From: Combretum micranthum | Lineage: Eukaryota; Streptophyta; Magnoliopsida; Myrtales; Combretaceae | NCBI GenBank assembly: GCA_024138025.1 | Contig: JAMXBD010000971.1 | Coordinates: forward strand, 1-64,000 | Reading direction: 5' to 3' | DNA length: 64,000 nucleotides | Shown: piece by piece, positions 49,961 to 61,829 of the stretch | How positions within the stretch are numbered: position 1 is the first letter of the stretch | How the letters are laid out: each line of letters opens with the position of its first letter | The notes under the pieces: model-generated | The model's input: only the letters and a program-made list of their open reading frames with translations | Told to the model about the DNA's origin: nothing | Database searches by the model: none | Program-made: the position numbers and the translations under genes

Positions 49961-50690
49961 CAACGTCTTGCGGAGGATGATGAAGTGGAAGAATAGCGAA
50001 TAGATTTATGAAACAATATAAAAATTAGTCCACGGTAGTCTTGTAATTTTAAGTCTTATTTTAATACAAACGAGTCAAGAAATAAAAACCATCATCTTTG
50101 GGAATGATCAACGTCATTTTTTAACAAATTCAGAGCCTTTAAAAATGTTTTTTTTTTTTAAAATAAATTTTGGGAAACTTTTAATGTCATACCTTGTAAT
50201 AAAAATATCTGTTTTATATATTGTCTGTGCATGTTATTTGTATTATTTATTTATTTCATGTCGGTAGATTTTAAGAACTTTCAATTTCAATTTTTGAATG
50301 CCGATTGTCTAATTATTAAAGAATCACTAGGAAAATAGGAAATCACGTTCTGGTGTTTGTGTATGAATTAACGGAAGACGGTGATTTTTATGTCTTTAGC
50401 TGTATCATATGGTCGGTCTATACATTAAAACCAAATCACAAATTCCAAAGGCAGCATTTCGAGTTGGTTTTCCTCCATTAGCCTTATTTGATGGCAAAAC
50501 TTTTTAATGATGGAACATGATACAAGAGCGGTCCATCTACTACGGCTTGGATTGTACATAGAGATACACCTGTTCTTTACTCTAGTAGAGTTATATGCAA
50601 ATTTAAACCTCACTAAAGAAGAAGATCTTCAGCTCCAAGTCAAAGATCGGATAATTTGGAATACCAAGACTTCTAAAACTGAAAAGTCAT
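49918..50690 (+). pseudogene. S-domain receptor-kinase pseudogene (lectin exon fragments)
   Basis: 49918-49972 matches the signal-peptide end of the gene at 54690 (ATCATGGT, TTTATCCTAT, AGTCCGACA words). After an unrelated stretch of about 440 bp, 50410-50680 matches the bulb-type lectin part: GGTCGGTCTATA, then ACAAGAGCGGTCCATCTACT, GATACACCTGTTC, AACCTCACTAAAGAAG. The frame is broken and the rest (S-locus, PAN and kinase parts) is missing. Confidence 0.82.
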
Positions 50691-50749
50691 ATTTAGCCCA
50701 CGAAATTATAGTAGTTGGAAAAGAGTTTGTTGCCATATTCATAATTTTT

Positions 50750-50815
50750 AGTAGTTATGATTGCATAGATTATAGGTTGGATATTGATGAGAGATTGAGT
50801 AAGCTAGATGTTTAG
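50750..50815 (+). repeat. Short segment shared with 44005-44068
   Basis: CATAGATTATAGGTTGGATA and the following TTGATGAGAGATTGA(G/A)(T/C)AAGCT are nearly identical in both places, and both keep the frame DYRLDIDERL. The origin is unknown; it may be an exon scrap duplicated with the array. Confidence 0.55.
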
Positions 50816-52630
50816 ATGTGTGTTGCTAAATAACAGATAACTATTTGTAATATATAAATACTAATAGTGGATTTTTTTTAAAAAATATATATTATCTTAT
50901 CTTATTTTGTTGGCCAAATATCATCTCATTTTTAAAAACTGCTAAATATAAATATTTACTAATACTTAAATGTTATTAATTAATTTATGGGACATGAGAG
51001 TTTCCTTATAACTCCCACATTTTAATGCTGTAAATTGTGACTTACAAAGATATGTATATGTATACGTTGCAGCTCTGCGGCACTTTAAAATGAGAAAATA
51101 TGAGAGAACGTGTTGGTTTCAAATTTCCAGAACCCAAAGTCCCAAATTTTATATGTATAAAAGGAATTTCTGGACTAGAACCAAACGCTGTGTGAAGATT
51201 TTGAACTAAACCTAGTATTAATTTAGACTTTATATATATATGTATGTATGTATATATGTATATTAAGCTAGCCACAAGAGTTAAAAAGTCTAATTTGCAA
51301 TAATTTAGGAACATTTTCGATGAGTTATAATGGGATTGTAAAACTAGTTTACCTAGTCTGAACTACTTTTAAAATACCTACGCATGTAACAAGAATGAGT
51401 ACAAATCTTGAACCTATGACAAATTCATTAAGATATCATTTTATCGAGTCGTTTTTGTCCCATTCCACAATCATCAAGGCAATCTAACAGATACCACCAA
51501 GCTTAAGGATCTACAAATACTCAATAACATCTGTCATTTAAGGAAGAGAGTAGAGATAAGATATTGTAATATTGTTATCTTATCTCGTCATTCTTTTTAA
51601 ATGGTTCCTTGAGATATTATATCTACGCTATTTTTTTAAAATAATGTGAAACATAAGAGTACTCATACAATATTCATGTGACTACCGCCAATAAGATCCT
51701 CTAATCTATAACAACGATTCTCAAAAAGGATGTCCATATATAAAAATATGCTTTCTTTTTACCTATATCTATTGAAATAGATCATGAATTATGCAATTTA
51801 TAATATAAATTATGTGTTTGAAATGCTCAATGATAATCTAAAGTAATACTTGTAATATGAGCAAAAGGGAGGATAGGTTAATTTGAAGATTTTGTGAAAA
51901 GATTCGAACGATTCTTATCAAGAGCAAAAGAGAGTATATAAGAGCAAAAAGGCTCAAAACTCTTATAAATTCTTCAGATTTCTTTTGTCTAAAGCAAAAG
52001 GGTAAACCTTTTGAATTTGGAGATTTTTCCCATAACATCACGTATCAAAGAGATATGACTTTTTATCAAAATTTAAAGAGTTTTAGTTATATTAATCATA
52101 TGTGTTTGTGGTTGGAGATCTAGATCCATTTATAATCAAATCTAATAGATATCATTCAAGTGTTGAAGGTTATAAGTCCTTAGAAGAGTTGTACTATTTG
52201 AAAATTGTTCAAATCTATAAAATATGTTGCTTTTTCTATTTTTGCTAAATTTTTCACATGAGTTTTCTTGAATATTTTAGAATTTTCTCTTTCTTCATAC
52301 TACTATGCAATACAAAACATCTCATATATATAAAGTGTGATTCGATGTCCATAGATTTATTGTTCGAGTATTATGACTTAATTGTACTTGGGATAATTTC
52401 ATATTCAACTTCTGTAGCAAATTTAGTTTTAAAAGGGTGAATTCTCAAAGAAAAGCGAACTCATCAGTCACATTAAATCTTCTATCAATTTTTAATTTCA
52501 CCAATCATATTATTTTAGCAATATCTTAGTCAAAGCTGAAATAATCCTCATATTTTTATAGCAAAACTATTTGTTTTTTTTTTTGAATTCTACTATAAAT
52601 AATCCATGTATTATCGAGTGCTTGTTTTAT
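50816..52630. other. Intergenic, no gene seen
   Basis: AT-rich sequence with a (TA)/(TG) tract near 51228-51262. Small open frames have no recognisable domain. Confidence 0.5.
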
Positions 52631-52639
52631 TTTTGTTTT

Positions 52640-54689
52640 CTAGTGCAATTCAATTAATTAATAAACTTAATTAAGAATTTCCTAATCTAAAATATGATCA
52701 GAAATTCATTTAGCTAATAAAACCTTTGCATAAAATACTTATGTATCACAAATGGCAAAACCATTAACGCTCTAAACTTTATTTGAGGCGTGATGACATT
52801 AACATGTGAATGTATTAACGTGTGAAAATCTAAAATTTCAAAAGATTTAATGAAAAAGCTTGTTTTACAAAAGTTCCTTAGATAAATTGCCTCTCTCCTT
52901 TGCCATCCTGTTATTCTCAAAAGTTAGCAGCACAAGGAAAACTGCTAGAAATAGAGTCGAACATGTCGAAATATGATCCTTCAAAGTTTTGCAGCTCATA
53001 TATATAATCATCCTTTAATATGTGGTGTAAACTCATGAGTTCAATATAAAATTTGTTAGGGTACAAGTGTGAAGTTGAAAAAATCACACATGAAAAATAT
53101 GAGATTTACGTGAAGAGTTTATAAGAACGTAGGTTTATTCTTTCAGCAAAATGTAAACATTTTCTCAGCAATTATCGCGAATTTTCAACAAATAAAATTC
53201 TTATTTGTATCTATTACAAATTTACCTGCTATGTTTAATTTCTAATGATTCTTTTAATTTATTTAGTTAAGGAGATGTTTAATAGACTGAAAAAATTATG
53301 CCACAGAATTTTCTATCTTATTTAACACGTTCTATAAATTCACTTTAGATAGCACGTCCCGTATGAAGGGACCCAGTAGCATAAACGTGGCTACCTAAAT
53401 AACAATGCTCCAAAAGCTTGTTGCGTAAGTGTGAGAACCCAATGCGGCAGCAGAAATGGAAATACTTCATGAAAATTTAGGAAAAAAAGTAAATTGGTAT
53501 TTAATGACGTGGTAGAAAAATTGACGATGTTTTATTTAAATTTGGAAAAGAAATTGACATTTGTTTGTCCTATTAATATTATTTTGATATTTATAGACTT
53601 TTAGGAAATTTGCTTTATGTGTCATCTACAGCATTTTTTTCGTCATTTAATTATATTTTTATAACCGTAGACTTTTTAGGAATTTTCCCTTTCAGTAAAT
53701 TTTGTCCTTTTTTATATGTAAATGTATGTTTTAGGATATAATAAGAAAGAGATGTCAGTTATTGTTAGAAATAGAAATTTCAGTTATTTTGCTCTATATT
53801 TCATAAAATCTTTGAATTATTCAATTGTTATTCTAATTTTGGATGTATTCATAGAATTAATAGATAATTTAAAATCAATTTTTTAAATATTCTGAGAATC
53901 TATGGAATTATGATATTTTCTTACCCCGTATGCTGGGTCACAAATATTTATGAACCATACACCAAAACGTGTCGTACTTTTCATGATACTGGATAATTTT
54001 ATTTACATGATCTTCATAAAAGAAAATATGATAAAAGATTTGGTAACAAGCCGGACTTTAATCAAGAAACAGGTTTCGTGCCCTATGCACGTTCTCACAA
54101 TTCCTCTGCAAAATTTCATTCCTAATAGCTAATTATGGGTAGGATAGACCATGTAGGAAATTACACGTCACATGTTATGTATATAAAGTGTGTAAATATT
54201 GATAAGTTAACATTTATAAATAATTTTATTTGTATAACATGAATTGAATGTTTTTTCCCAGTAGTTTAAATGTGCCTCCTACAAAAATATATTATCCACC
54301 AAAATATATCATTTTTTGTTCAATAAAATTTTCAAAAATTGTGTAATTTCATCTGATTATTTTCAACTAATTGAGAAAAAGATAAATAATCTAAACAGAG
54401 AGAAGAAGAAGAAGAAGAAGAAGAAGAAGAAAAATTGTCAGTATTCAACGTAACTGATGGGATACGTACCTAACGTCCTTATGAATAATTTTCCAAGAGC
54501 TTCTTGTGAAATGTTATAGTTGACTCGAAGTAAACGCTTGATTTTTCGAAACTTCTGTCAATTGTGCCAGCTGCTGAATGCTACCTGTTTGTTTTATTCT
54601 CTTGACTTTGACATTGCTTTGCTTCTTCCTTATTCATCCGAGATGTTATCTATTCATCATCAGTAGATTGTACTGGCAGTATTATCAAA
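52640..54689 (+). repeat. Duplicated flanking block C, upstream region of the receptor-like gene
   Basis: It is colinear with blocks A and B. A segment at about 53442-53940 is absent from block A, where gaaccca joins aatatttatg at 45815-45830, so it is an insertion of about 500 bp. A GAA trinucleotide run lies at 54402-54431. The promoter of the gene at 54690 should lie in the last few hundred bases; I see no convincing TATA box. Confidence 0.72.
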
Positions 54690-56090
54690 ATGTCTATTGT
54701 AAGAAGTAACTCAAGGAGGACTATATGTCTTGTAATCATGGTTTCTTTCATCTCCATGAATAGTTTATCCTATCAGTCCGACAGCATCTTGCCTGGGCAG
54801 TCTATAAATTACAACCAGACCATAATTTCCCAAGGTGGCATTTTCGAATTGGGAATCTATAACAATTCTTATGTTGGAATATGGTACAAAAGCGATCCAA
54901 CTACTCCAGTTTGGGTTGCAAATAGAGATACACCTATTCCATATTCTGACATAGGTGATGCAAATTTAACCCTCACTAAAGAAGGTGATCTCCAGCTCCA
55001 GTTCAATGGCCTGATAACTTGGAATACCAACACTACCACAGCTGATCTCAATACAAGTAAGGCAGTACTTCTTGACAGCGGAAATCTCGCAGTTGGATCA
55101 GATAGTTCACCTCATATGTGGGAGAGCTTCAATTATCCTACAGACACTTGGCTTCCTGGTGCCAAGATTGGTTTGGACGCGACAACTGGTAAGACAGATC
55201 CAACAATCCTCAAAGCCTTGAATGATGAAGGTATCGGGTTGTTTTCATTTGGGATAGACTTAAGTGGATCAATGGAATTACTTATCCGGAATAATGAAAC
55301 CAACACAACATCGAGGATTAGGGCTTCGGATTTCTCAAAGATGATCATGGGATTTAAATTGAATATCACATTCAGTGTAAGTAGAACCAATGGGGTCAAT
55401 TATGCCACGTACCAAACACTAAACAACTCTGCTTCAACTAGGATGGTTCTAGACCTTGATGGACAGCTACGCCTGTACATATGGAACATGAAAAGTGCTT
55501 ATTGGCTAAACGTTTGGACGAGACCAGAAGTTTATGATAGCGATATCCCTTGTGGAAGCAATGGGATATTCACCATGGGTCAAAGCCCTCCATGTATCTG
55601 TCCCGAGGGTTTTGAGCCTAAATATAAATCGTATTGGGAGTTGGATGATTATTCTGGAGGTTGCGTTAAAAGAATTGGATCGCAATGTCTCGAGGACAAA
55701 GATAATTTCATAGCTCTGGTTAACATTCAATTGCGATGGTACCTAAATGATGAATATCTGTCAAATGAAGGTGAAGATTGTGAATTCACCTGTGTAAATA
55801 ACTGTAGTTGCACAGCTTATACCAGCTATATTGACTCGGACAATACAAGGAGATGCGATATGTGGTATGGTGATCTTCTGGGCATGAGACAGGTAAATGG
55901 TACGATTGGTGGTTATACAATATTTGTGAGATCAAGTTCAGTTGAGCTTTCTAAGAAAGGTGAGAATGCTTACTGGATAATTAAGATGAGAGCAATTTAT
56001 TCGTATATTGTAGGCATGCCATTATTCCTAGTTATACTAATAATAGGCGCATACATTATGCTTGTGCAAAAATTATGCAAAATTGGATAA
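54690..56090 (+). CDS. G-type lectin S-domain receptor-like protein without kinase
   Basis: One open exon of 466 residues. A hydrophobic N-terminus (about 1-29, CLVIMVSFISMNSL) looks like a signal peptide. The bulb-type lectin follows (about 30-150, GIWYKSDPTTPVWVANRD and SFNYPTDTWLPGAKIG), then the S-locus glycoprotein part, an EGF-like stretch (CGSNGIFTMGQSPPCICPEGF) and PAN/apple (CEFTCVNNCSCTAY). A membrane segment (about 437-458, IVGMPLFLVILIIGAYIML) ends three to seven residues before the stop. In the EGF-like part one usual Cys (GIC) is Phe. After SSVELSKK there is a GTGAGA at the place where the neighbour gene splices, so an unspliced read-through or a spliced form are both possible. 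No kinase exons lie downstream before 56672. S-domain receptors act in immunity and self-recognition at the plasma membrane; a kinase-less form would need a partner. It could also be a truncated pseudogene with an intact first exon. Confidence 0.82.
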   Translation: MSIVRSNSRRTICLVIMVSFISMNSLSYQSDSILPGQSINYNQTIISQGGIFELGIYNNSYVGIWYKSDPTTPVWVANRDTPIPYSDIGDANLTLTKEGDLQLQFNGLITWNTNTTTADLNTSKAVLLDSGNLAVGSDSSPHMWESFNYPTDTWLPGAKIGLDATTGKTDPTILKALNDEGIGLFSFGIDLSGSMELLIRNNETNTTSRIRASDFSKMIMGFKLNITFSVSRTNGVNYATYQTLNNSASTRMVLDLDGQLRLYIWNMKSAYWLNVWTRPEVYDSDIPCGSNGIFTMGQSPPCICPEGFEPKYKSYWELDDYSGGCVKRIGSQCLEDKDNFIALVNIQLRWYLNDEYLSNEGEDCEFTCVNNCSCTAYTSYIDSDNTRRCDMWYGDLLGMRQVNGTIGGYTIFVRSSSVELSKKGENAYWIIKMRAIYSYIVGMPLFLVILIIGAYIMLVQKLCKIG

Positions 56091-56671
56091 TTAAAATTCA
56101 AAGTTTTTCATAATTATTGAGTTAAACTATTTATAGTTTATACGACTGATGATCTAAAAAAAAGTAAAAATAATCCATAAACACATGGTGCGAAAACGTG
56201 TGATACAAAAGCAAGCATAAAAAAATCGTAGTAATATATGTGGCTGTTTTAACCAACAAAATCAACAACATTTTTTTAGTTGTTAAATTTTGGAAAACTT
56301 ATCACCAAAAATAGCTGTGATTGTCATGCATTAAAGTAGCTACGTAAATGTGAGTGAAATTCTGTAAAAGAAACCATTTAATGTAGTAAATTACAATGAC
56401 AACCTTATACTGAATAAGCACAATATCTGACCATGGCAAGGCACGAAGTGATTAAATATGTATGTGTACATGGTGATTGTGGGAAAGTTAAAAGAAATAG
56501 AACATCGCACTAAAAGTCATAAATGGACCCAGCCGCTTTAATAATTTTGAAAATAATAAAGCACAGATGATGATACCACATTCTACAACGACTGTGAAGA
56601 CACGATACGCTCCTCTTTGTTGAAGATTCTCATAGATATTTATGATTTCACATTAACCAAATCTTGTGATT
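56091..56671. other. Spacer between the two receptor genes
   Basis: It contains no kinase exon, domain or element end. It must contain the promoter of the next locus if that is transcribed. Confidence 0.5.
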
Positions 56672-59600
56672 ATGATTTCTTTCATCTCCACAGCCATCTT
56701 GCCTGGTCAATCTATAGAGTCCTACCAAACCATAACTTCCCAAGGAGGCATATTCGAATTGGGTTTCTATCGCTCTGCTTATGTTGGAATATGGTACAAG
56801 AGTGATCCATCTACTCCAGTTTGGATTGCAAATAAAGACAAGCCTATTCCAGATTCTGACATAGATTATGCAAATTTAGCCCTCACCGAAGAAGGTGTTC
56901 TTCGGCTCCTCGTCAATCGTAGGATAATTTGGAATACAAGCACAACTACAAAGGATCCAAATACAGCTAAGGCACTGCTTCTTGACAACGGAAATCTCAT
57001 AGTTGGATCAGATGGTTCACCAGATATGTGGCAGAGTTTCAATTATCCTACAGACACTTGGCTTCCTGGCGCCAAGATTGGTTTGGATTTGACGGGTAAA
57101 ACAGAGCCAACAATCCTCAGCGTTCAGAATTATTCATTTGGGATAGACATATGTAGAGCGAGCGCATTACTCATCCAGAATAACGAAACCAAAACAATAG
57201 CAAGGCTTGGGGCTTCGGATTTCTCAAAGATGAACCTGGGATTTAAGTTGAACATCACTTTCAACGTAAATAGAACAAATGGGGTCAATTATGCCACATA
57301 TAACACGCTTAACGACTCCAGTCCTATTAGAATGGTTCTCGACACCAATGGACGATTACGCCTGTATATATGGAACGAGAAAAATGCTGACTGGCTAAAT
57401 GTTTGGACAAGCTCAAAAGTTCATGATAGCTATGCTCCTTGTGGTAGCAATGGTATTTGCTCATCAAATCAAAACCCTGTTTGTAGCTGTCCTAAGGGTT
57501 TTCAACCTAAGTATACATTGCATTGGGAATCGCAAGATTATTCTGGGGGGTGTGTTAGAAATGGATCACAATGTCTCAAGGAGCAAGATGAATTCATAGC
57601 TCTAGATAGCATTGAAATGCCACCAAATTATCAGATCCTATCTAGTCGAAGTGCTAAAGTTTGTCATATTGACTGTGCCGCCAACTGTAGTTGTTCAGCT
57701 TATTATAGCAACACTTCGGGATGTTACCTGTGGTTTGGTGATCTTGTGGACATGAGACAACCATATTTTATGTCTGCTGGTGAAAAAATATTTTTCAGAT
57801 TAGGTTCAAGGGAACTTCTGAAGAAAGGTAAGATTGCTTACTAGTGTGCTTACTTGTTTCTTTGGCTTGACAGATAAATTCTAGCAACGTCCGTAGTCCT
57901 AATTATGTATAATGGGAATGAAAATGTGCTTGATAGGGGCAAAAAGGGAGTTGCGGATCAGTCTGGGAGCTTCCATTTCCCTTTTTATCCTTGTTTTGGG
58001 ATTAGTCTCCTATTATGTCTACCGAAAAAAGATCACAAAAGGTAATAGATAAATATGTCAAGTAATTGTTCAGTTACTTCAAGAACTTCAAATTTACTAT
58101 CATATCAAATTGACTTAAAAGTTCTCTTACCTTGCTATATGTCCACTTCAACTTGAAGCAGGTCTTAAGGATAGAGGACAAGATCTGCTCTCACTCGATT
58201 TGGAAATGACCAATGAGAGACATGTGAATCAAGAACGAAGTGACAGCGATCGCCAAAAAGGAAATAAAGATCTAGCTTTGCCAATATTTAGTTTATCGAG
58301 TGTATTTTCTGCAACAGATAATTTTTCCCCTTCAAATAAGCTTGGAGAAGGGGGTTTTGGGTCAGTATACAAGGTAAGCCATTTGGATTATCATTCACCG
58401 ACTAAAAGTTATAACAAACAAGATTAAAAAAAGGAAAAAGAAAAGAGAAAATTTACATTTTCAATGCTACTGCCACTCTTGTCTCTTCATTCCTAGGAGA
58501 ACTGAAAAATACATTTTTTGTTTGTAGCTCTCATCATTAAGAAGTTCACAAACATGTTCATACAACTCTATGTTTCCTTTTAGGGTAAGTTGCGCAATGG
58601 TCAAGAAGTAGCAATAAAAAGACTATCAAAGCATTCAAGTCAAGGACTTGGTGAATTGATCAATGAGGCGAAGTTGATTGCCAAACTCAAGCATACAAAT
58701 CTTGTCAGACTCTTAGGCTGCTGCATTCAAAAAGATGAAAAGATATTGATCTATGAATTCATGCCAAACAAAAGCCTTGATTTTTTTCTTTTTGGTCGAT
58801 CATTATTCTCTAGACACTTTATCCTTAGGTAGAACATAATTTATAATTATCATAATTTCCATAAGTTTATCTAAAATGAAATGCACCTTGATGACATGTT
58901 TATAGATCCAATGAAAAAGGATGCTAGATTGGAGCAAACGTATGAGCATAATTGAAGGAATTGGTCAAGGGCTTCTCTATCTCCATCACTACTCTAGACT
59001 AAGAATCGTTCATAGAGATTTGAAAGCTAGTAACATCCTATTGGATGCAGACATGAAACCAAAAATATCAGATTTTGGCTTAGCAAGAATCTTTGGAGGA
59101 AATCAGTCACATGCCAATACAAAGCATGTAGTTGGGACCATGTACGTTAAATTCTTGAAACATCAAGTGAGCAAACCTTATTAGTCACATTTACCTTCTT
59201 CAAATGGTTATCTTCTCATACTTTCATCCCATTTATTGCATGCAGTGGATATATACCCCCTGAATATGCTTTGGAAGGCCTTTTCTCAATAAAAACAGAT
59301 GTGTTCAGTTTTGGAGTTTTACTTCTAGAAATTTTAAGTGGAGAAAGGAATACTAGTTTTCGTCATGAAGACTGCCTCAATCTCCTTGGATATGTAAGTA
59401 GCAATATTGTTTTCACATTTGCAGACTAGTATGTAATCTTATTAACTTGTGCATCTGACTTGGCATTTGATTTTCAGCGTGGAAGTTGTGGACGAATGAG
59501 ACACCACTTGAAATACTAGATCCAACCTTGAAAACATCTTGCGATTTGTCCACAGCTTTGAGATGTATTCACGTGGGGCTTTTATGTGTTCAAGAACATC

Positions 59601-59773
59601 CAGATGATAGACCTAATATGTCGGATATAGTTGCCATGATGGCAAATGAGATGAAAGTTATTGGTGTACAACCCAAGCAACCAGCTTATATGGGTAGGAG
59701 AAGAGCCGCAGAAGCACCACCTGAGAGATTTTCGTTAAACGAATTAACTTATTCGATAATGCAACCACGTTAG
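56672..59773 (+). pseudogene. G-type lectin S-receptor-like Ser/Thr kinase, seven exons, two frame breaks
   Basis: Exons: 56672-57827 (lectin, S-locus, EGF-like, PAN), 57937-58041 (membrane helix, LGASISLFILVLGLVSYYVY), 58162-58373 (juxtamembrane, Gly loop [11 protein letters not shown]), 58584-58794 (EVAIKRL Lys, [12 protein letters not shown]lu), 58906-59141 ([18 protein letters not shown]), 59246-59393 ([24 protein letters not shown]) and 59478-59773 (kinase end, RPNMSDIVAMM). This is the standard S-domain kinase gene plan. Lesions: no proper signal peptide (24 bp fewer than the gene at 54690 and an in-frame stop at 56653 upstream); a weak exon-4 donor (gGTCGAT); one extra base (or two missing) near 58920; and one base missing at the start of exon 7. 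Kinase catalytic residues are all present. It is a recent pseudogene, or the breaks are sequence errors. Confidence 0.88.
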
Positions 59774-61130
59774 AATCTTCTTGAGTTTCACTGTTTGACA
59801 ATTAGACGGCAAGTATGAATTTTCTGTTAAACAATATGTTTATGTGAATTTCCCATGCAGGGTTGGAAACACTAGCCTAACTGCACTATATTATCAATGA
59901 GTTTCTGAATCTCAGAAGAAACACAAATGAGGCCTTGATGGAAAATAAGTGTAATCGAATGCATTGCTTATCTTACAGGATTTATCATCTCTTATGATGT
60001 GTCCATCCGCTATGCACTTCCCACTGCACTGAAACAGGGGTTGTTAGCAGTTATTTTCATATGCTTATTACATTTGGATCTGAATACCTTTTCTTAGTAC
60101 AGATGATGATTCTCAGATGGTTTGTAGAAAAATCATAATAATAGTAGCAAGCTAAGCATGTAATGCACACTATAATAGATTTTGAAAGTGATGAATTTAT
60201 TCCATGTCCAATCTTATCACTTTTCTACTCTTGTGAGCCGTAACGTTTAACTAAAACCCATTAAGTGAACTATTTAGCATAATACATTTGAATAATATTG
60301 CAATGTCTTCTCTGTTCACTATCATCCAGCGGTGCTATCATGGCCTATATCCTTTGAAAAGAAAAATATTTTATTATTTCCATTTCTCATTGCTATCATG
60401 CTGCAAAATGAATGAACTCGAACCAAGCATGCGACCGAGACTCATTTATGGAGTTTCTGTTGTATCTGCTGGGTGATATGGAACAATCGACTTTGCCTAG
60501 AGTATGTCTGTTGAATTTTTTTAATTTAATTTTTTAGAAGATGAAGGCAATTGATTGGGGTTCATTTCTTTAATCATATTTGGGTTCAGGGTTCAATTGT
60601 TGGAGCCTTATTTGATTGGCTAATTTTGTGTTTTGATGCTTGAAACTTGTGATAAGAAGTTGGAAGAAAATTTTAAGAGAGGAAAGAGCTTAAAGAGTTT
60701 ATTTTTGAATTAGAAAAAAAAAAAAATTGTCAATCAACAAAATTTTTCATGGCAGGCTGCGGGCTAATGACGCTGTTATGGCTACGACTACCATATGCAG
60801 ACAGACGTTGTCCAAATGAGTGAATTTAGAAAGCCGACTCTTGAATGCTCCTCAACAAATCCAGTCTCACAAACATATGATTCTTTGTCATTTTTCGTAA
60901 TTAAAATAAATCTAAAGAAATGCAATCTATTTTTTATACATGTGATGACTCCTCTTCAGTTAGAGGATGGTAAATATAAGTATCGCATAGCATGATATTT
61001 CATTAGAGGAAGAATAAAAACATTGGAACTAATATGAGAACAGAATACCCAGCTTGGATGGTAGCCTCCAACCAAAGGAATTCTTGGATTGGTTGGCTAC
61101 ATTGAGGAATCCTAGAGTTTAAGGGGTCCA
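59774..61130. other. Intergenic and possible 3' UTR, no gene seen
   Basis: 59774 to about 60000 may be the 3' UTR of the receptor kinase. The frames at 60288 and 60795 have no domain. Sequence near 61030-61130 precedes the copia LTR end. Confidence 0.5.
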
Positions 61131-61806
61131 TGATTTAGGATTACTAGCGCAATAGAAGAGTAAAATACGTGGTGGATAACTGATAAATAAAATACAAAGA
61201 ATAATTAAAAAAAATAAAGTAAATGGCACCAGAAATTTAATGTAGTTCACCTTGTATCTATGTCCACGGACCAATCCAAAAATTTTTCCACTTAAATAAT
61301 ATAGACTACATAAGAAGATTTCCTAGAAAAATATTCTAGAGATACAACACAAATATTAAGATAAACTCAAATACTGGCACACAATGTATTTTTCCAACAT
61401 CCAAAAATGACCACACAATTTGTCACTCTTTAAACATTATCTCTCTCTAAATTAATTTCATCAAAGCAAACTTTGCTTTAGCATTTTTTTCGAGAACCAC
61501 TCACACCCAAAGCTTCACGCAGAAGGTATCATGTCTTTAATAGCAAATTAAGTTAATTAAATCCGACTGGAGATTCCTAAGTACCAAAATGCTTGACCCA
61601 TGCTCTACGATGCTGAATCTTCTTCCAAAAAAGAAAAAAAAAAAACTAGCTTGTTCCACATAAAAACTGGTAGAAATTCATGAAATTCTTAAGATTCTTG
61701 AACTTTATCGTAGCTACTATACGTACCAACTTTGCTACACTTCCTTTTTTTTTTTAAATAATAATAATAATAAATGAGACCCTCATGTAGGAGGGACCCA
61801 CTAACA
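61131..61806 (-). repeat. 3' LTR of a Ty1/copia element (borders approximate at the 61131 side)
   Basis: On the minus strand the polypurine tract AATGGGGAGAAT (61818-61807) is followed by TGTTAGTGGGTCCC, the LTR start. The other end is set at the TG...CA rule (plus-strand TGATTTAGG at 61131). The second LTR is outside the window, so neither length nor TSD can be verified. Confidence 0.65.
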
Positions 61807-61829
61807 ATTCTCCCCATTCCAACAAATGA

